Assembly (NCBI RefSeq): GCF_000427645.1
Contig: NZ_KE386571.1
Location: 2,413,454 to 2,477,453 of the forward strand
Direction: 5' to 3'
Length of the DNA stretch: 64,000 nt
From: Sphingomonas phyllosphaerae FA2
GTDB lineage: Bacteria > Pseudomonadota > Alphaproteobacteria > Sphingomonadales > Sphingomonadaceae
In this document: piece after piece, positions 54,335 through 63,786 of the stretch
Layout: each line of letters opens with the position of its first letter
Position numbering within the stretch: the stretch's first letter is position 1
Made by a program: the position numbers and the translations under genes
Notes under the pieces: model-generated
Seen by the model: only the letters and a program-made list of their open reading frames with translations
Told to the model about the DNA's origin: nothing
Database searches by the model: none

Positions 54335-55594
54335 TCAATAATTCGCCTTCGCGGCCTGAACGAGCTTCCAGAAGCCCCGCAGGCCGCGCTGACGGTGGAC
54401 CATCTGCTGCGTCGGCGCGAGGCCGCGCAGGTCGATGGGATCGCTGGCCGCGAAAAACGCAAGGCCCGCCAGGGTCGCGAAACCCGGGCCGGCATGCGCC
54501 TCCGGCAGTCCGGTCAGCCCGCGCGGGCGACCGATCCGCACCGATCGGCCCAGCGCCTGCTGCGCATAATCGGCGATGCCCTTCAATTCGGCACCGCCGC
54601 CGGTCAGCACCACCTGCCGACCAACCGGCCCCTCGAACTTGAGTTCCTTGAGCGCGGCCTGAATCTCGCCGACCAGATGCTCCAGCCGCTGCCGGATCAC
54701 TGCGATCAGCGCCGCCTTGGTGATCTGGAGCGCCTCCGAATCCTCTTCCTGCGTCCGCTCGCGAATCGTCACCATCTCGTGATTGTCGCGCGGGGACGCG
54801 TTGGCCGAGCCGTGGAAGCATTTGATCCGCTCGGCCTGCAACCGCGTGGTGCCGAAGGCCGACGCGATATCGTCGGTGATGTCGGCCGCGCCGAACGGGA
54901 TCGACTTTAGCCCGACCAGCATCGAGCCCGCGAACAGCGACACGTTGGTGATCCCCGCGCCGATCTCGACCAGCGCCACGCCCAGATCGCGTTCCTCATA
55001 GGTCAGGCAGGCCAGCCCGGTTGCGACCGGGCTCGCGATGATCGACTTCACCTCCAGATGGGCCGACCGCACGCACAGGTCGAGGTTGCGCACCGGCGAG
55101 CCGTCGGCGGCGATGACATGTATATGGACGCCGAGCCGGTCGGCGTGGAGCCCGAGCGGCTTCTTCACCCCGGTCAGCCCGTCGAGCGTATAGAGCGCCG
55201 GCTGTGCGTGGAGCACCATCCGCCCCTGCGGGTCGATCGACTGTCGCCCTTCGTGGAGCAAGGCGTCGATATCGGCCTGTTCGATGCGCATCCCGCCGAG
55301 TTCGGCCTCGATGAACGCCTCGTCGCTGACCAGCCCGCCCGCCGAAAAGCCTGCCCAGACGTTCTCGATGTTGAAGCCGGCGATCCGCTCCGCCTGCTCC
55401 ACCGCTTCGCGCACCGCCACCTCTGTCGCGCCCATGTCGGCGATATAGCCGCGCTTGACGCCGCGGCTTTCGCGCTGGCCGGTGCCGAGCACGTTGAGTT
55501 CGCCGCCATCGCCCTTTTGCGCGATCATCGCCGATACCTTGGACGATCCGATGTCCAGCGCGGTAATCAGGCCGTCAGGTGCTACCTTCGCCAT
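54335..55594 (-). CDS. ftsA: Cell division protein FtsA
   Basis: This 419-residue actin-fold ATPase anchors FtsZ to the membrane. Phosphate loop 1 is ITALDIGSSKVSAMIAQKGD. The SHS2 (1C) domain follows with GYIADMGATEVAVREAVEQA, then VALVEIGAGITNVSLFAGSM (phosphate 2) and QVVLTGGGAELKGIADYAQ (adenosine motif). The C-terminal LRGFWKLVQAAKANY is the likely amphipathic membrane-targeting helix. It lies 12 bp after ftsQ. Length and motifs are normal. Confidence 0.97.
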   Translation of the reverse strand: MAKVAPDGLITALDIGSSKVSAMIAQKGDGGELNVLGTGQRESRGVKRGYIADMGATEVAVREAVEQAERIAGFNIENVWAGFSAGGLVSDEAFIEAELGGMRIEQADIDALLHEGRQSIDPQGRMVLHAQPALYTLDGLTGVKKPLGLHADRLGVHIHVIAADGSPVRNLDLCVRSAHLEVKSIIASPVATGLACLTYEERDLGVALVEIGAGITNVSLFAGSMLVGLKSIPFGAADITDDIASAFGTTRLQAERIKCFHGSANASPRDNHEMVTIRERTQEEDSEALQITKAALIAVIRQRLEHLVGEIQAALKELKFEGPVGRQVVLTGGGAELKGIADYAQQALGRSVRIGRPRGLTGLPEAHAGPGFATLAGLAFFAASDPIDLRGLAPTQQMVHRQRGLRGFWKLVQAAKANY

Positions 55595-55606
55595 CGCTCT
55601 ACCCCC

Positions 55607-56596
55607 TCATGCTTCGCCGGAGCGCAACGCTTCCCCGGCGCGCGCCTCGATCGTTCGGTCGTTGTCGCCGATCACGTTGTTCCCCGTCGCGGCCGCGGCA
55701 TCGGCGGGCGGGTCGTTGCGGCCGTCGTCGGCGACCTGTTGTTTGTCCTGCCCCGCGCGGCGCGCGTACATCTTGGCAGGGTCGCGCAGGTCGAACCGCA
55801 GCCAGCCCTTGCCGAGCAACGGGTCCGCACCGTCCATCTGCGCGAACTTGATGAGCGCCTGCGGTGCGCCGTCCTGCGGCAGCGCCAGCGTCTCGCCGGT
55901 GGTGAAGGTCAGGTCCCAGCGGCGGTTGCCGACCCAGGTGGCGGCGCGGATGCGGGGGCGCAGCGCGGGCGCGGCGGCGAGCAGCGCCTGGTAGCCCGGC
56001 TCCTGCTGGTTCGCGCCCGGGCCGATCACCAGCGGCAGATCGGGCATCCGCGACGAGTCGACCGGCGCAAGCAACCGCCCGGTCGCGTCGATCAGCGTCA
56101 ACTGCCCCTTGTCCTGCCAGATCGCCGCCGGCTCACGCTCTGTGATGTGGATCACCAGCCGGTCGGGCAGCCGCCGCGCGACATAGGCGTCGGAAATCCA
56201 GCCATAGGCGAGCAACCGGTCGCGGACGCGTTCCAAATCGACGCGCAGCATCGCGCGCGACGATTGATCCTCCAGTGCGACCGCATAGACCGTCTCGCGG
56301 TCCATCCGCTTCAGCCCGGTGATGTCGACCTGTTCGACGCGCAAGCCGGCGCGGCCCGCCGCCTCGGCGACGCCCGCGCCGATCGCCTGCGGGACGCCCA
56401 GCAGGTTGGCGACGAACAACGTCGCAACGCCGACTCCGCCCAGCACCGTCCACGTCACCGCCCTGCGCAGCGCGTCCTCGCTGATCGGCATCTTGGCGAG
56501 CAGCCGGTCGCCGAGCGACGCCTTGGGCACGCGGCGACGGTTCGGGGTCGGGCGGCGCCCCGGCGGCGCGGCGCCGCGCTTGATCGTGCGGCTCAT
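55607..56596 (-). CDS. ftsQ: Cell division protein FtsQ
   Basis: This 329-residue bitopic membrane protein has a basic cytoplasmic N-terminus, one membrane helix (about residues 48-66, VTWTVLGGVGVATLFVANLL), a POTRA domain (LRVEQVDITGLKRMDRETVY) and a beta domain (RLPDRLVIHITEREPAAIWQ onward). It recruits later divisome proteins. The C-terminal tail after about residue 285 is long, charged and probably disordered. The ATG overlaps the ddl stop, so the two genes are coupled. Confidence 0.95.
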   Translation of the reverse strand: MSRTIKRGAAPPGRRPTPNRRRVPKASLGDRLLAKMPISEDALRRAVTWTVLGGVGVATLFVANLLGVPQAIGAGVAEAAGRAGLRVEQVDITGLKRMDRETVYAVALEDQSSRAMLRVDLERVRDRLLAYGWISDAYVARRLPDRLVIHITEREPAAIWQDKGQLTLIDATGRLLAPVDSSRMPDLPLVIGPGANQQEPGYQALLAAAPALRPRIRAATWVGNRRWDLTFTTGETLALPQDGAPQALIKFAQMDGADPLLGKGWLRFDLRDPAKMYARRAGQDKQQVADDGRNDPPADAAAATGNNVIGDNDRTIEARAGEALRSGEA

Positions 56597-57516
56597 GACC
56601 CCATCGCCTCATCGACGATCGCCTGCACCAGCTGCGGATAGCTCATGCCGGTATGCCGCGCCTGTTCGGGAACGAGGCTCAGCGGAGTCATCCCCGGCTG
56701 GGTGTTCACTTCGAGCAGGAACAGCCCGTCGACGCCGCGCTCGTCGTCCCAGCGGAAGTCCGAACGGCTGGTGCCCTTGCAGCCGAGCACGCGATGCGCT
56801 TGCAACGCCAGCGCCATGCACGCCTGCGCGATCTCGTCCGGGATCTCGGCCGGGAAGATATGGTCGGTCATCCCGTCGGTATATTTGGCGTCGTAATCGT
56901 ACCAGCCCGACTTCGGGCGCAGCTCGGTGACGCCGAGCGCCCGATCGCCGAGCACGGCGGTCGTCAGCTCGCGGCCGCGGACATAGGGTTCGGCGAGCAG
57001 CTCGTCGAATTCCTGCCACGGCCCGGTCGCGTCGCGCGCGATCGGGTTGCCGTAATTGCCCGCATCGGTAACGATCGCGACCCCGACCGACGAGCCCTCG
57101 TTGACGGGTTTCAGCACATAGGGGCGCGGCAGCGGATCGGCGTCGTGGATATCGGCGCTTTTCACGATTCGGCCGCCCGGCATTGGGATGCCGGCGGGGA
57201 CCAGCACCTGCTTGGTCAATACCTTGTCGATCGCGATCACCGAGGTGGCGAGCCCGGAATGCGTGTAGCGCAGCCCCATCAGGTCCATGAGGCCCTGCAC
57301 GCTGCCGTCTTCGCCGGGGGTGCCGTGAAGCGCGTTGAAGACCAGATCGGGTTGCACGTCGGCCAGCTTGGCGGCGACGTCGCGCCCCATGTCGATGCGG
57401 GTGACGCGGTGGCCGACCGATTCGAGTGCGGCCGCGACGCCGTTGCCGGAAGAGAGCGACACCTCGCGCTCGGCCGACCAGCCGCCCATCAGGACCGCGA
57501 TATGCAGCGCCGTCAT
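56593..57516 (-). CDS. ddl: D-alanine--D-alanine ligase
   Basis: This 307-residue ATP-grasp enzyme makes the D-Ala-D-Ala dipeptide of peptidoglycan. Motifs include LMGGWSAEREVSLSSGNGVA near the start, FNALHGTPGEDGSVQGLMDL (about residue 57), PYVLKPVNEGSSVGVAIV and the metal-binding FLLEVNTQPGMTPLSLVPEQ close to the end. Length matches DdlB. It overlaps murB upstream and ftsQ downstream. The murB-ddl junction carries a repeat insertion that extends murB but leaves this gene intact. Confidence 0.97.
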   Translation of the reverse strand: MTALHIAVLMGGWSAEREVSLSSGNGVAAALESVGHRVTRIDMGRDVAAKLADVQPDLVFNALHGTPGEDGSVQGLMDLMGLRYTHSGLATSVIAIDKVLTKQVLVPAGIPMPGGRIVKSADIHDADPLPRPYVLKPVNEGSSVGVAIVTDAGNYGNPIARDATGPWQEFDELLAEPYVRGRELTTAVLGDRALGVTELRPKSGWYDYDAKYTDGMTDHIFPAEIPDEIAQACMALALQAHRVLGCKGTSRSDFRWDDERGVDGLFLLEVNTQPGMTPLSLVPEQARHTGMSYPQLVQAIVDEAMGS

Positions 57517-58526
57517 GCTCCCTCTCCCCTCTGGGGAGAGGGTTGGGGTGAGGGGTCGGTGCCTCGCAGAGAGGTCGGGCTCGGTGAGACACCGGCCCCT
57601 CCCCCAACCCCCTCCCCGAAGGGGCGGGGGCTCTCGTCACACACCAAACCCACCCGCTGAATCTCCCACTCCAGTTCCACGCCGCTCGCCGCCTTCACGC
57701 GCGCCCGGACATCCTCACCCAGCGCCTCAATATCCGCGCTGCTCGCAGCACCGAGGTTAAGCAGGAAGTTCGTATGCTTCTCGCTCACCTGCGCATCCCT
57801 ACGCCGCAGCCCGCGACACCCGGCTTCATCGACCAGCGCCCACGCCTTGTGCCCATCCGGATTCTTGAACGTCGACCCGCCCGTCTTCGACCGCAACGGC
57901 TGCGACGCCTCGCGCGCGGCGGCGATCCGGTCCATCTCGGCCTGAATCGCGGCAGGCTCACCGGGCGCACCACGGAAGGTCGCGGCGATCACCACCGCGC
58001 CCTCCGGCAAATCAGAATGCCGATAGGTGTACCCGAGGTCGCCCGCCGCCAGCGTCCGCCGCTCGCCCGAGCGCAACACCACCTCGGCCTCGACCAGCAC
58101 GTCGGCGGTCTCGCGCCCGTAGGCCCCGCCATTCATCCGCACGAACCCGCCGACCGTGCCGGGGATCGAGCGCAGGAACTCCAGCCCCGCCACCCCCGCA
58201 TCGCGCGCGGTCGAGGACACCAGAATACCGCTCGCCCCGCCGCCGCAGCGCAGCGTCACGTCGTCGAGCGCGGCGGCGGTCGCGAACGGCTTGCCGAGCC
58301 GGACCACCACGCCCGGCACCCCGCCATCGCGCACGATCAAATTCGAGCCGAGCCCGAGCGCCATCACCGGCACCGCCGGATCGAGCGCCGCAAGGAACGC
58401 GCACAGGTCGTCGGCATCCGCGGGCTCGAACAGCCATTCCGCCGCCCCGCCCGCCTTGAACCAGACGAGCGGCGCCAGCGGCGCGTGCGGCGTCAAACGC
58501 CCACGAACCTCGGGAAGCGCGCTCAC
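57513..58526 (-). CDS. murB: UDP-N-acetylenolpyruvoylglucosamine reductase MurB, with a repeat-derived C-terminal tail
   Basis: This FAD enzyme reduces UDP-GlcNAc-enolpyruvate to UDP-MurNAc. Motifs are APLVWFKAGGAAEWLFEPAD, ALGLGSNLIVRDGGVPGVVV, SIPGTVGGFVRMNGGAYGRE, SGGSTFKNPDGHKAWALVDE and VSEKHTNFLLNLG with the catalytic glutamate. I place the start at the GTG at 58526, which overlaps the upstream small gene by four bases; the ATG at 58565 is possible. The normal protein ends near residue 298 (about VGLVCDE). The last 40 residues are translated from a palindromic repeat at about 57518-57635 and look non-functional. The stop overlaps the ddl ATG. Confidence 0.95.
   Translation of the reverse strand: MSALPEVRGRLTPHAPLAPLVWFKAGGAAEWLFEPADADDLCAFLAALDPAVPVMALGLGSNLIVRDGGVPGVVVRLGKPFATAAALDDVTLRCGGGASGILVSSTARDAGVAGLEFLRSIPGTVGGFVRMNGGAYGRETADVLVEAEVVLRSGERRTLAAGDLGYTYRHSDLPEGAVVIAATFRGAPGEPAAIQAEMDRIAAAREASQPLRSKTGGSTFKNPDGHKAWALVDEAGCRGLRRRDAQVSEKHTNFLLNLGAASSADIEALGEDVRARVKAASGVELEWEIQRVGLVCDESPRPFGEGVGGGAGVSPSPTSLRGTDPSPQPSPQRGEGA
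57518..57640. repeat. GC-rich palindromic repeat inserted at the murB-ddl junction
   Basis: Left arm about 57520-57555 (CCCTCTCCCCTCTGGGGAGA then GGGTTGGGGTGAGGGG) and right arm about 57596-57632 (CCCCTCCCCCAACCCCCTCC onward) are complementary, each with its own small hairpin. The repeat is read through as the C-terminal tail of murB, giving a PSPQPSPQRGEGA-type peptide. It contains no stop in the murB frame. Confidence 0.8.
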
Positions 58527-58723
58527 CACGGCCCGGCCCGCCACAATTGCGCCCATGCCTGCCACGCCGCCATGTTCGCCTCGCCCGCCCGCCGCGTCGC
58601 CTCCTGCGCCGCGATCAGCGCCGCGCCCGCGTCGTTGGCGTGGCGACCGGCCTCCAGCGCGCTGCGCTGGGTGTCGAGCAATTGCTTCTGCCAGTGGAGC
58701 GCGGCGTCGAACCAGTTGGTCAT
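58523..58723 (-). CDS. 66-residue helical protein of unknown function inside the dcw cluster
   Basis: A small protein (start [20 protein letters not shown]) predicted to be two amphipathic helices with many Ala, Gln and aromatic residues, ending [14 protein letters not shown]. It overlaps murC upstream (ATGA) and murB downstream (GTGA), so it is translationally coupled on both sides. The alternating pattern recalls a phasin-like helix, but I do not assign that family. No signal peptide or membrane segment is present. The composition is like its neighbours, so it is not a recent import. The position in the cell-wall cluster suggests an accessory role; the function is unknown. Confidence 0.72.
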   Translation of the reverse strand: MTNWFDAALHWQKQLLDTQRSALEAGRHANDAGAALIAAQEATRRAGEANMAAWQAWAQLWRAGPW

Positions 58724-60123
58724 GCGCGTTCCCCGATCGCGGCGGCGAGCCCGGCCGCCCATTTGGTGATGTCGCCCGCGCCGAGGCAGATCACCTGATC
58801 GCCCGCGCGCAATTCGTCGCGCAGCACCGCGGCGAGCGCGGCGGCATCCGCCACCACCGCCGCCTGACGATGCCCGCGCTCCTGCAGCCCCGCGACCAGC
58901 GCCTCGGCGTCGACGCCGGGCACCGGCGCCTCGCCCGCGGCATAGACCGGGGTGACATAGACCTGATCGGCGTCGTTGAACGCGCCGCGGAAGTCCTCCA
59001 TCAGATTGCCGAGCCGCGAGTAGCGATGCGGCTGCACGACCGCGATCACGCGCCCCTGCGCACTCTCGCGCGCCGCGGCGAGCACCGCGCGGATCTCGAC
59101 CGGGTGATGCCCGTAATCGTCGATGATCGTGGCACCATGGACCTCACCGACCTTGGTGAAGCGCCGCTTGACCCCCGAGAAACGCTCGAAGCCCTTCTGG
59201 ATCGTCGCGTCGTCGATCCCCAGCTCCAGCGCGACGCCGATCGCGGCGAGCGCGTTCTGGACGTTGTGCCGCCCCGGCATCGGCAAATCGATTCCCTCGA
59301 TCGAGCGCACCGCGCCGTCGCGCGCGCGGACCTGCGCCTCGAAGCGATTGCCGCCCGGATAGGGGGTGACATTGACCCCGCGCACATCCGCCGACGCCGC
59401 GAAACCATAGGTCACGATCCGCCGGTCGCGGACGCGCGGGATCAGCGCTTGCACCTCCGGGTGGTCGAGGCACAGCAGCGCCGCGCCGTAGAAGGGCACG
59501 TTCTCGACGAACTCGACATAGGCGTCCTTAGCGCGGTCGAAGCTGCCATAATGGTCGAGATGCTCGGGATCGATGTTGGTGACGACCGCGATCGTGCCGT
59601 CGAGCCGCAGGAAGCTGCCGTCGCTCTCGTCGGCCTCGACCACCATCCAGTCGCTCGCGCCCAGCCGCGCGTTCGAGCCATAGCTGTTGATGATCCCGCC
59701 GTTGATGACGGTCGGATCGACCCCGCCGGCATCGAGCAGCGCCGCGACCATCGAGGTCGTCGTGGTCTTGCCGTGCGTCCCCGCGACCGCGACGGTCGAC
59801 TTCAGCCGCATCAGCTCGGCAAGCATCTCCGCGCGCCGCACGACCGGGATCCGGTTGCGCAGCGCCGCTTCGACCTCGGGGTTGCCGCGCTTGACCGCGG
59901 TCGAGGTCACGACCACCGCAACCCCCTCGACGTTGGCGGCGTCATGCCCGATCGTCACGGCGATGCCGCGCGCGCGCAGCCCCTCGATCACATAGCCCTC
60001 GGCGACGTCGGAGCCCTGCACCTTATAACCAAGATTGTGCATCACCTCGGCGATGCCCGACATGCCGATCCCGCCGATCCCGACGAAATGGATCGTCCCG
60101 ATATCGGTCGCGACCCCCTTCAT
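58720..60123 (-). CDS. murC: UDP-N-acetylmuramate--L-alanine ligase MurC
   Basis: This 467-residue Mur ligase adds L-alanine to UDP-MurNAc. The N-terminal nucleotide-fold motif is [20 protein letters not shown], the ATP P-loop is [10 protein letters not shown] (115-124), and [12 protein letters not shown] and [11 protein letters not shown] are conserved central motifs. The C-terminal domain carries [14 protein letters not shown]. The ATG at 60123 overlaps the murG stop (ATGA). The longer in-frame extension lies within murG and is rejected. Confidence 0.97.
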   Translation of the reverse strand: MKGVATDIGTIHFVGIGGIGMSGIAEVMHNLGYKVQGSDVAEGYVIEGLRARGIAVTIGHDAANVEGVAVVVTSTAVKRGNPEVEAALRNRIPVVRRAEMLAELMRLKSTVAVAGTHGKTTTTSMVAALLDAGGVDPTVINGGIINSYGSNARLGASDWMVVEADESDGSFLRLDGTIAVVTNIDPEHLDHYGSFDRAKDAYVEFVENVPFYGAALLCLDHPEVQALIPRVRDRRIVTYGFAASADVRGVNVTPYPGGNRFEAQVRARDGAVRSIEGIDLPMPGRHNVQNALAAIGVALELGIDDATIQKGFERFSGVKRRFTKVGEVHGATIIDDYGHHPVEIRAVLAAARESAQGRVIAVVQPHRYSRLGNLMEDFRGAFNDADQVYVTPVYAAGEAPVPGVDAEALVAGLQERGHRQAAVVADAAALAAVLRDELRAGDQVICLGAGDITKWAAGLAAAIGERA

Positions 60124-61280
60124 GCGAACGCCTTCCGCGGCTGCGCCTTGCCCACCATCACCCGCGCGCGCGGCGCGTCGAGGCTTTCGACCAGATCGGC
60201 GAGGTCGGTGACGGCATTGGGCGCGCCGCACGAACGTGCGCGCGTGGCGGCATTGCCGAGCGCTTCGGGGTCGAGTCCGAGTTTCTGCATCTGCTTGGCG
60301 AGTTCCGTCGGCGTGAAGGCGGTCTGCTGGATCGTGCGCGCGCCACCCGCTTCGGTGATCTCGCGCGCATTGGCGGTCTGGTGGCCGTCGGTCGCGGAAG
60401 GCAGCGGCACGAGGATCGCGGGGCGGCCGGCGGCGGTCAGTTCGGCGATCGTCGACGCCCCCGCGCGCGCGATGACGAGATGCGACCAGCCCAATTGCTC
60501 AGGCAGATCGGGGAGATAGGTGGCGAGATCGGCGGCGATGTCGAGGCTGGCGTATTTCTCGCGCACCGCATCAATATCCTCGATCCGCGCCTGATGCGTC
60601 ACCTGCAACCGGCGGCGGAACGCCACCGGGAGCAGGGCGAGCCCGTCCGGCACCACCTGGCTGAGCACCGACGCGCCCTGGCTGCCGCCGGTCACCAGCA
60701 CGCGGAAGATGCCGTCCTCGTCGGGCACCGGATAGGGCTTGGCGCGCAACGCCAGCACGCTCTCGCGCACCGGATTGCCGATCAGATGCGCCTTGTGGCG
60801 GTGGCGCGGGTTGAGCCGCTCGGTCTCGGCATAGCTGGTCGCGATCGCATCGACGCGCCCCGCCACCAAACGATTGACGCGCCCCAGCACGGCGTTCTGC
60901 TCGTGGACCGCGGTGGGGATCTTCTCGGCGAACGCCGCCGACAGCGCCGGGAAGGCGGGATAGCCGCCGAAACCGATCACCGCCGCCGGCTTGAACGTGC
61001 GATAGAGGTCGCGCGCGGACTTGCGCCCCTCCACCATCAAGCGCGCCGCCTTCGCCCAGCCGAGCGGCCCGCCCGCGAACCGGCCGGCGGGGATGACATG
61101 CGTCTGCACGCCCTCGAACAGCCCCGGAAAGCGCACCCCGCGCGCGTCGCTGACCAGCGCGACACGGTGCCCGCGCTTCATCAACTCGGCCGCCAGGGCG
61201 GCGGCGGGCACCATATGCCCGCCGGTCCCGCCGGCGGCGAGCACGTAGTGGCGGGGGCGGAAGTCGCGGACCTGCGTCAT
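60120..61280 (-). CDS. murG: UDP-GlcNAc:lipid I GlcNAc transferase MurG
   Basis: This 386-residue peripheral glycosyltransferase converts lipid I to lipid II on the inner face of the membrane. The N-terminal glycine-rich motif is [35 protein letters not shown] and [14 protein letters not shown] follow, and the C-terminal nucleotide-sugar domain has [19 protein letters not shown] and [20 protein letters not shown]. The ATG at 61280 overlaps the ftsW stop. Length is normal. Confidence 0.97.
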   Translation of the reverse strand: MTQVRDFRPRHYVLAAGGTGGHMVPAAALAAELMKRGHRVALVSDARGVRFPGLFEGVQTHVIPAGRFAGGPLGWAKAARLMVEGRKSARDLYRTFKPAAVIGFGGYPAFPALSAAFAEKIPTAVHEQNAVLGRVNRLVAGRVDAIATSYAETERLNPRHRHKAHLIGNPVRESVLALRAKPYPVPDEDGIFRVLVTGGSQGASVLSQVVPDGLALLPVAFRRRLQVTHQARIEDIDAVREKYASLDIAADLATYLPDLPEQLGWSHLVIARAGASTIAELTAAGRPAILVPLPSATDGHQTANAREITEAGGARTIQQTAFTPTELAKQMQKLGLDPEALGNAATRARSCGAPNAVTDLADLVESLDAPRARVMVGKAQPRKAFA

Positions 61281-62506
61281 TCGGCGCTCCAGCGTTGCTG
61301 CGCGATATAGGGGCTGCGCAGCAGGAACGGGTTGCGGCGCGTGAAGGCGAGCAGCAGCCCCATCCCCATCGACAGCGCGACCATCGACGATCCGCCATAG
61401 CTGATGAACGGCAGCGTCATCCCCTTCGACGGCGCGAGCCCGGTGTTCACCGCCATCGAGATCAGCGCCTGCGCGCCGAACTGCACCGCCAGCCCGGAGG
61501 CGGCGAGCAGGCGAAACGGATCCTGTTCGTCGAGCAGCTTGACGAACACCCGCACCACGATCGCGAGGAACGCCAGCCCGACGATCATGCACGCCAGCAA
61601 CCCGAATTCCTCGCCGATCACCGAGAAGATATAGTCGGTGTGCGCCTCGGGCAGTCCGTATTTGACCGTCCCCGCGCCCGGCCCGGTCCCGAACCACCCG
61701 CCCGAGGTCAGCGTGTTATGCGCGGCGTTGGTCTGGAAGTGATCCGCCGCGCCCTCACCCTCGACGCCGGGGAACAGGAAGGCGTCGATCCGCTTCCGCG
61801 CGGTGCTGTAGAACAGATAGGCTGCGACCAGCGCGACCGGCACCATCGACAGGAAGCCGACGATCACCCGCGTCGGCGTTCCCGCAATCGTCACCAGCGC
61901 CAGCCAGATCAGGCAGAAGATCACCGTCTGCCCAAAATCGGGCTGGAGCATCAGCAGCATCGCGATCAAGCCGGTCAAGGCGGCGGTGATCGCGGTCACC
62001 GGCAATTCGGCATCACGCGACTTGAACGACAGCAGCCACGCGACCGTCACGACGAAAAACGGCTTGAGGAATTCGGACGGCTGGAATTGCGCGAAGCCGA
62101 ACCCCACCCAGCGCCGCGCGCCGTTGACGCTGACCCCGACGAACGGGACCAACACCATCAACGCGACGCACACCGCCGCACCGATCAGCGACATGCGCCG
62201 TGCCATCGTCAGCGGCAGCATCGACACGCCGAACAGCACCGGCAGCGACACCGCCACCCACATCACTTGCCGCCAGAAATAATGCAGCGGCGCGAAATGG
62301 AGATGCTCGCCCGAATAGCGCGTCGCGCTGACCGGCGAGCCGGCAGCGACCGCGATCAGCCCGATCGCGATCAGGAACAAGGCGAGCAGCAGCAGCACGC
62401 GGTCGATGTCCCAGAACCACGTCCCCAGCGGCGACGGATCGCCGCGTCCGCCGCGGTTGCGCAGCGAGACGCCGGGACGGGCGGGCTCGGTTCGGGTCGC
62501 GCTCAT
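61277..62506 (-). CDS. ftsW: Lipid II polymerase FtsW (SEDS family)
   Basis: This 409-residue polytopic SEDS protein polymerises septal peptidoglycan with its cognate class B PBP. The first membrane helix begins near residue 33 after a basic cytoplasmic tail. Features include NGARRWVGFGFAQFQPSEFL in the central part and the signature LPFISYGGSSMVALSMGMGL near the end. About ten hydrophobic segments are visible. It overlaps murD upstream and murG downstream. The match to FtsW over RodA rests on its location in the dcw cluster. Confidence 0.95.
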   Translation of the reverse strand: MSATRTEPARPGVSLRNRGGRGDPSPLGTWFWDIDRVLLLLALFLIAIGLIAVAAGSPVSATRYSGEHLHFAPLHYFWRQVMWVAVSLPVLFGVSMLPLTMARRMSLIGAAVCVALMVLVPFVGVSVNGARRWVGFGFAQFQPSEFLKPFFVVTVAWLLSFKSRDAELPVTAITAALTGLIAMLLMLQPDFGQTVIFCLIWLALVTIAGTPTRVIVGFLSMVPVALVAAYLFYSTARKRIDAFLFPGVEGEGAADHFQTNAAHNTLTSGGWFGTGPGAGTVKYGLPEAHTDYIFSVIGEEFGLLACMIVGLAFLAIVVRVFVKLLDEQDPFRLLAASGLAVQFGAQALISMAVNTGLAPSKGMTLPFISYGGSSMVALSMGMGLLLAFTRRNPFLLRSPYIAQQRWSAE

Positions 62507-63786
62507 GCCAGCTCCTCCACCGCCGCGCGGAACGCCGCGCCCCGCTGCTCGAAATCGCGGAACTGGTCGAACGAGGCGGCGGCGGGCGACAGCAGCACCA
62601 CGTCACCGCGCTCCGCCTCCTGCGCCGCCAGCTTCACCGCGCGCTCCAGCGTCTCGACCTCGGCGACCGGCACCTGTCCGCGCAGCACCGCGGCGAAGCG
62701 CGGCCCGCCCTCGCCGATCGTATAGGCGCGCACGACATTGCCGAGATGCGGCACGCAGGCGTCGAGATCGTCGCCCTTCACCTTGCCGCCCAGGATCCAG
62801 TGGATGCGCGGGAAAGCGGCGAGCGCGGGGGCGGCGCTTTCGGGATTGGTCGCCTTGCTGTCGTTGATCCACGCCACGCCGTTCAGCGTCGCGATCCGCT
62901 CCATGCGATGCGGCAGGCCGGTGAAGGTTTCGAGCGCGCGCTCGATCGTGTCGGCATCGACCCCCAACGCCTCGGCGACCGCGACCGCGGCCTTGGCATT
63001 CTGTTCGTTGTGCGGGCCTTGCAGCGACGGCCAGCGCGCCTGATCGCCGGGCAGCGGCACGCCATCGATGAAACGGACGTTGAGCCCCTCGGGCGCGTCG
63101 GCGAGCACGTCATGCTCGGCTTCCGCTTCGTAATCGACGATCGCGAGGTGCGCGGGCGACTGCATCGCGAACAGCCGCGCCTTGCTGGCGGCATAAGCGT
63201 GGAAGCCGTCGTAGCGGTCGAGATGATCGGGGGTGACGTTGAGCAGCACCGCGACGTCGCAGTCGAGCGTCTGCGTCAGGTCGATCTGGTAGCTCGACAG
63301 TTCGAGGACATAGACGCCGCCTTCCGGCAACGGCGCCTGCGCGAGGATCGGCAGGCCGATGTTGCCGCCCATCAGCGTGGGGATGCCGGCGGTGTCGAGG
63401 ATGTGGTGGACCAGCGCCGTCGTGGTCGACTTGCCGTTGGTGCCGGTGATCCCGACGACCTTGTGCGTGGGCAGATCGGCGCGGGCCTGCGCGAACAGCT
63501 CGATGTCGCCGATGATCGGCACGCCCGCCGCGCGCGCCTTCGCGGCGAGCGGGTGCGTGTTGAGCGGTACACCGGGGGAAACGACAAGCGCGTCGACGGT
63601 GGCAAGATCGATTGTGTCGAGGTCGGAGAAGGTCGCGCCTTCGAGGTCGGCCCGCTTCTCCGCATCACTATCCCACGCCGCCACCGTCGCGCCGCCCGCA
63701 AGCAACGCACGAACGGTCGCGGCGCCCGAGCGTGCCAGCCCGAGCACCGCATAATGTTTCCCCGCCCAGGCGCGCGAGACGATCAT
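62503..63786 (-). CDS. murD: UDP-N-acetylmuramoyl-L-alanine--D-glutamate ligase MurD
   Basis: This 427-residue Mur ligase adds D-glutamate. The N-terminal domain has [20 protein letters not shown] and [13 protein letters not shown]. The ATP loop is GTNGKSTTT (115-123). [40 protein letters not shown] and [20 protein letters not shown] are conserved. The C-terminal domain ends with [20 protein letters not shown]. The ATG overlaps the mraY stop. Length is slightly below the family norm, as usual in alphaproteobacteria. Confidence 0.96.
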   Translation of the reverse strand: MIVSRAWAGKHYAVLGLARSGAATVRALLAGGATVAAWDSDAEKRADLEGATFSDLDTIDLATVDALVVSPGVPLNTHPLAAKARAAGVPIIGDIELFAQARADLPTHKVVGITGTNGKSTTTALVHHILDTAGIPTLMGGNIGLPILAQAPLPEGGVYVLELSSYQIDLTQTLDCDVAVLLNVTPDHLDRYDGFHAYAASKARLFAMQSPAHLAIVDYEAEAEHDVLADAPEGLNVRFIDGVPLPGDQARWPSLQGPHNEQNAKAAVAVAEALGVDADTIERALETFTGLPHRMERIATLNGVAWINDSKATNPESAAPALAAFPRIHWILGGKVKGDDLDACVPHLGNVVRAYTIGEGGPRFAAVLRGQVPVAEVETLERAVKLAAQEAERGDVVLLSPAAASFDQFRDFEQRGAAFRAAVEELA

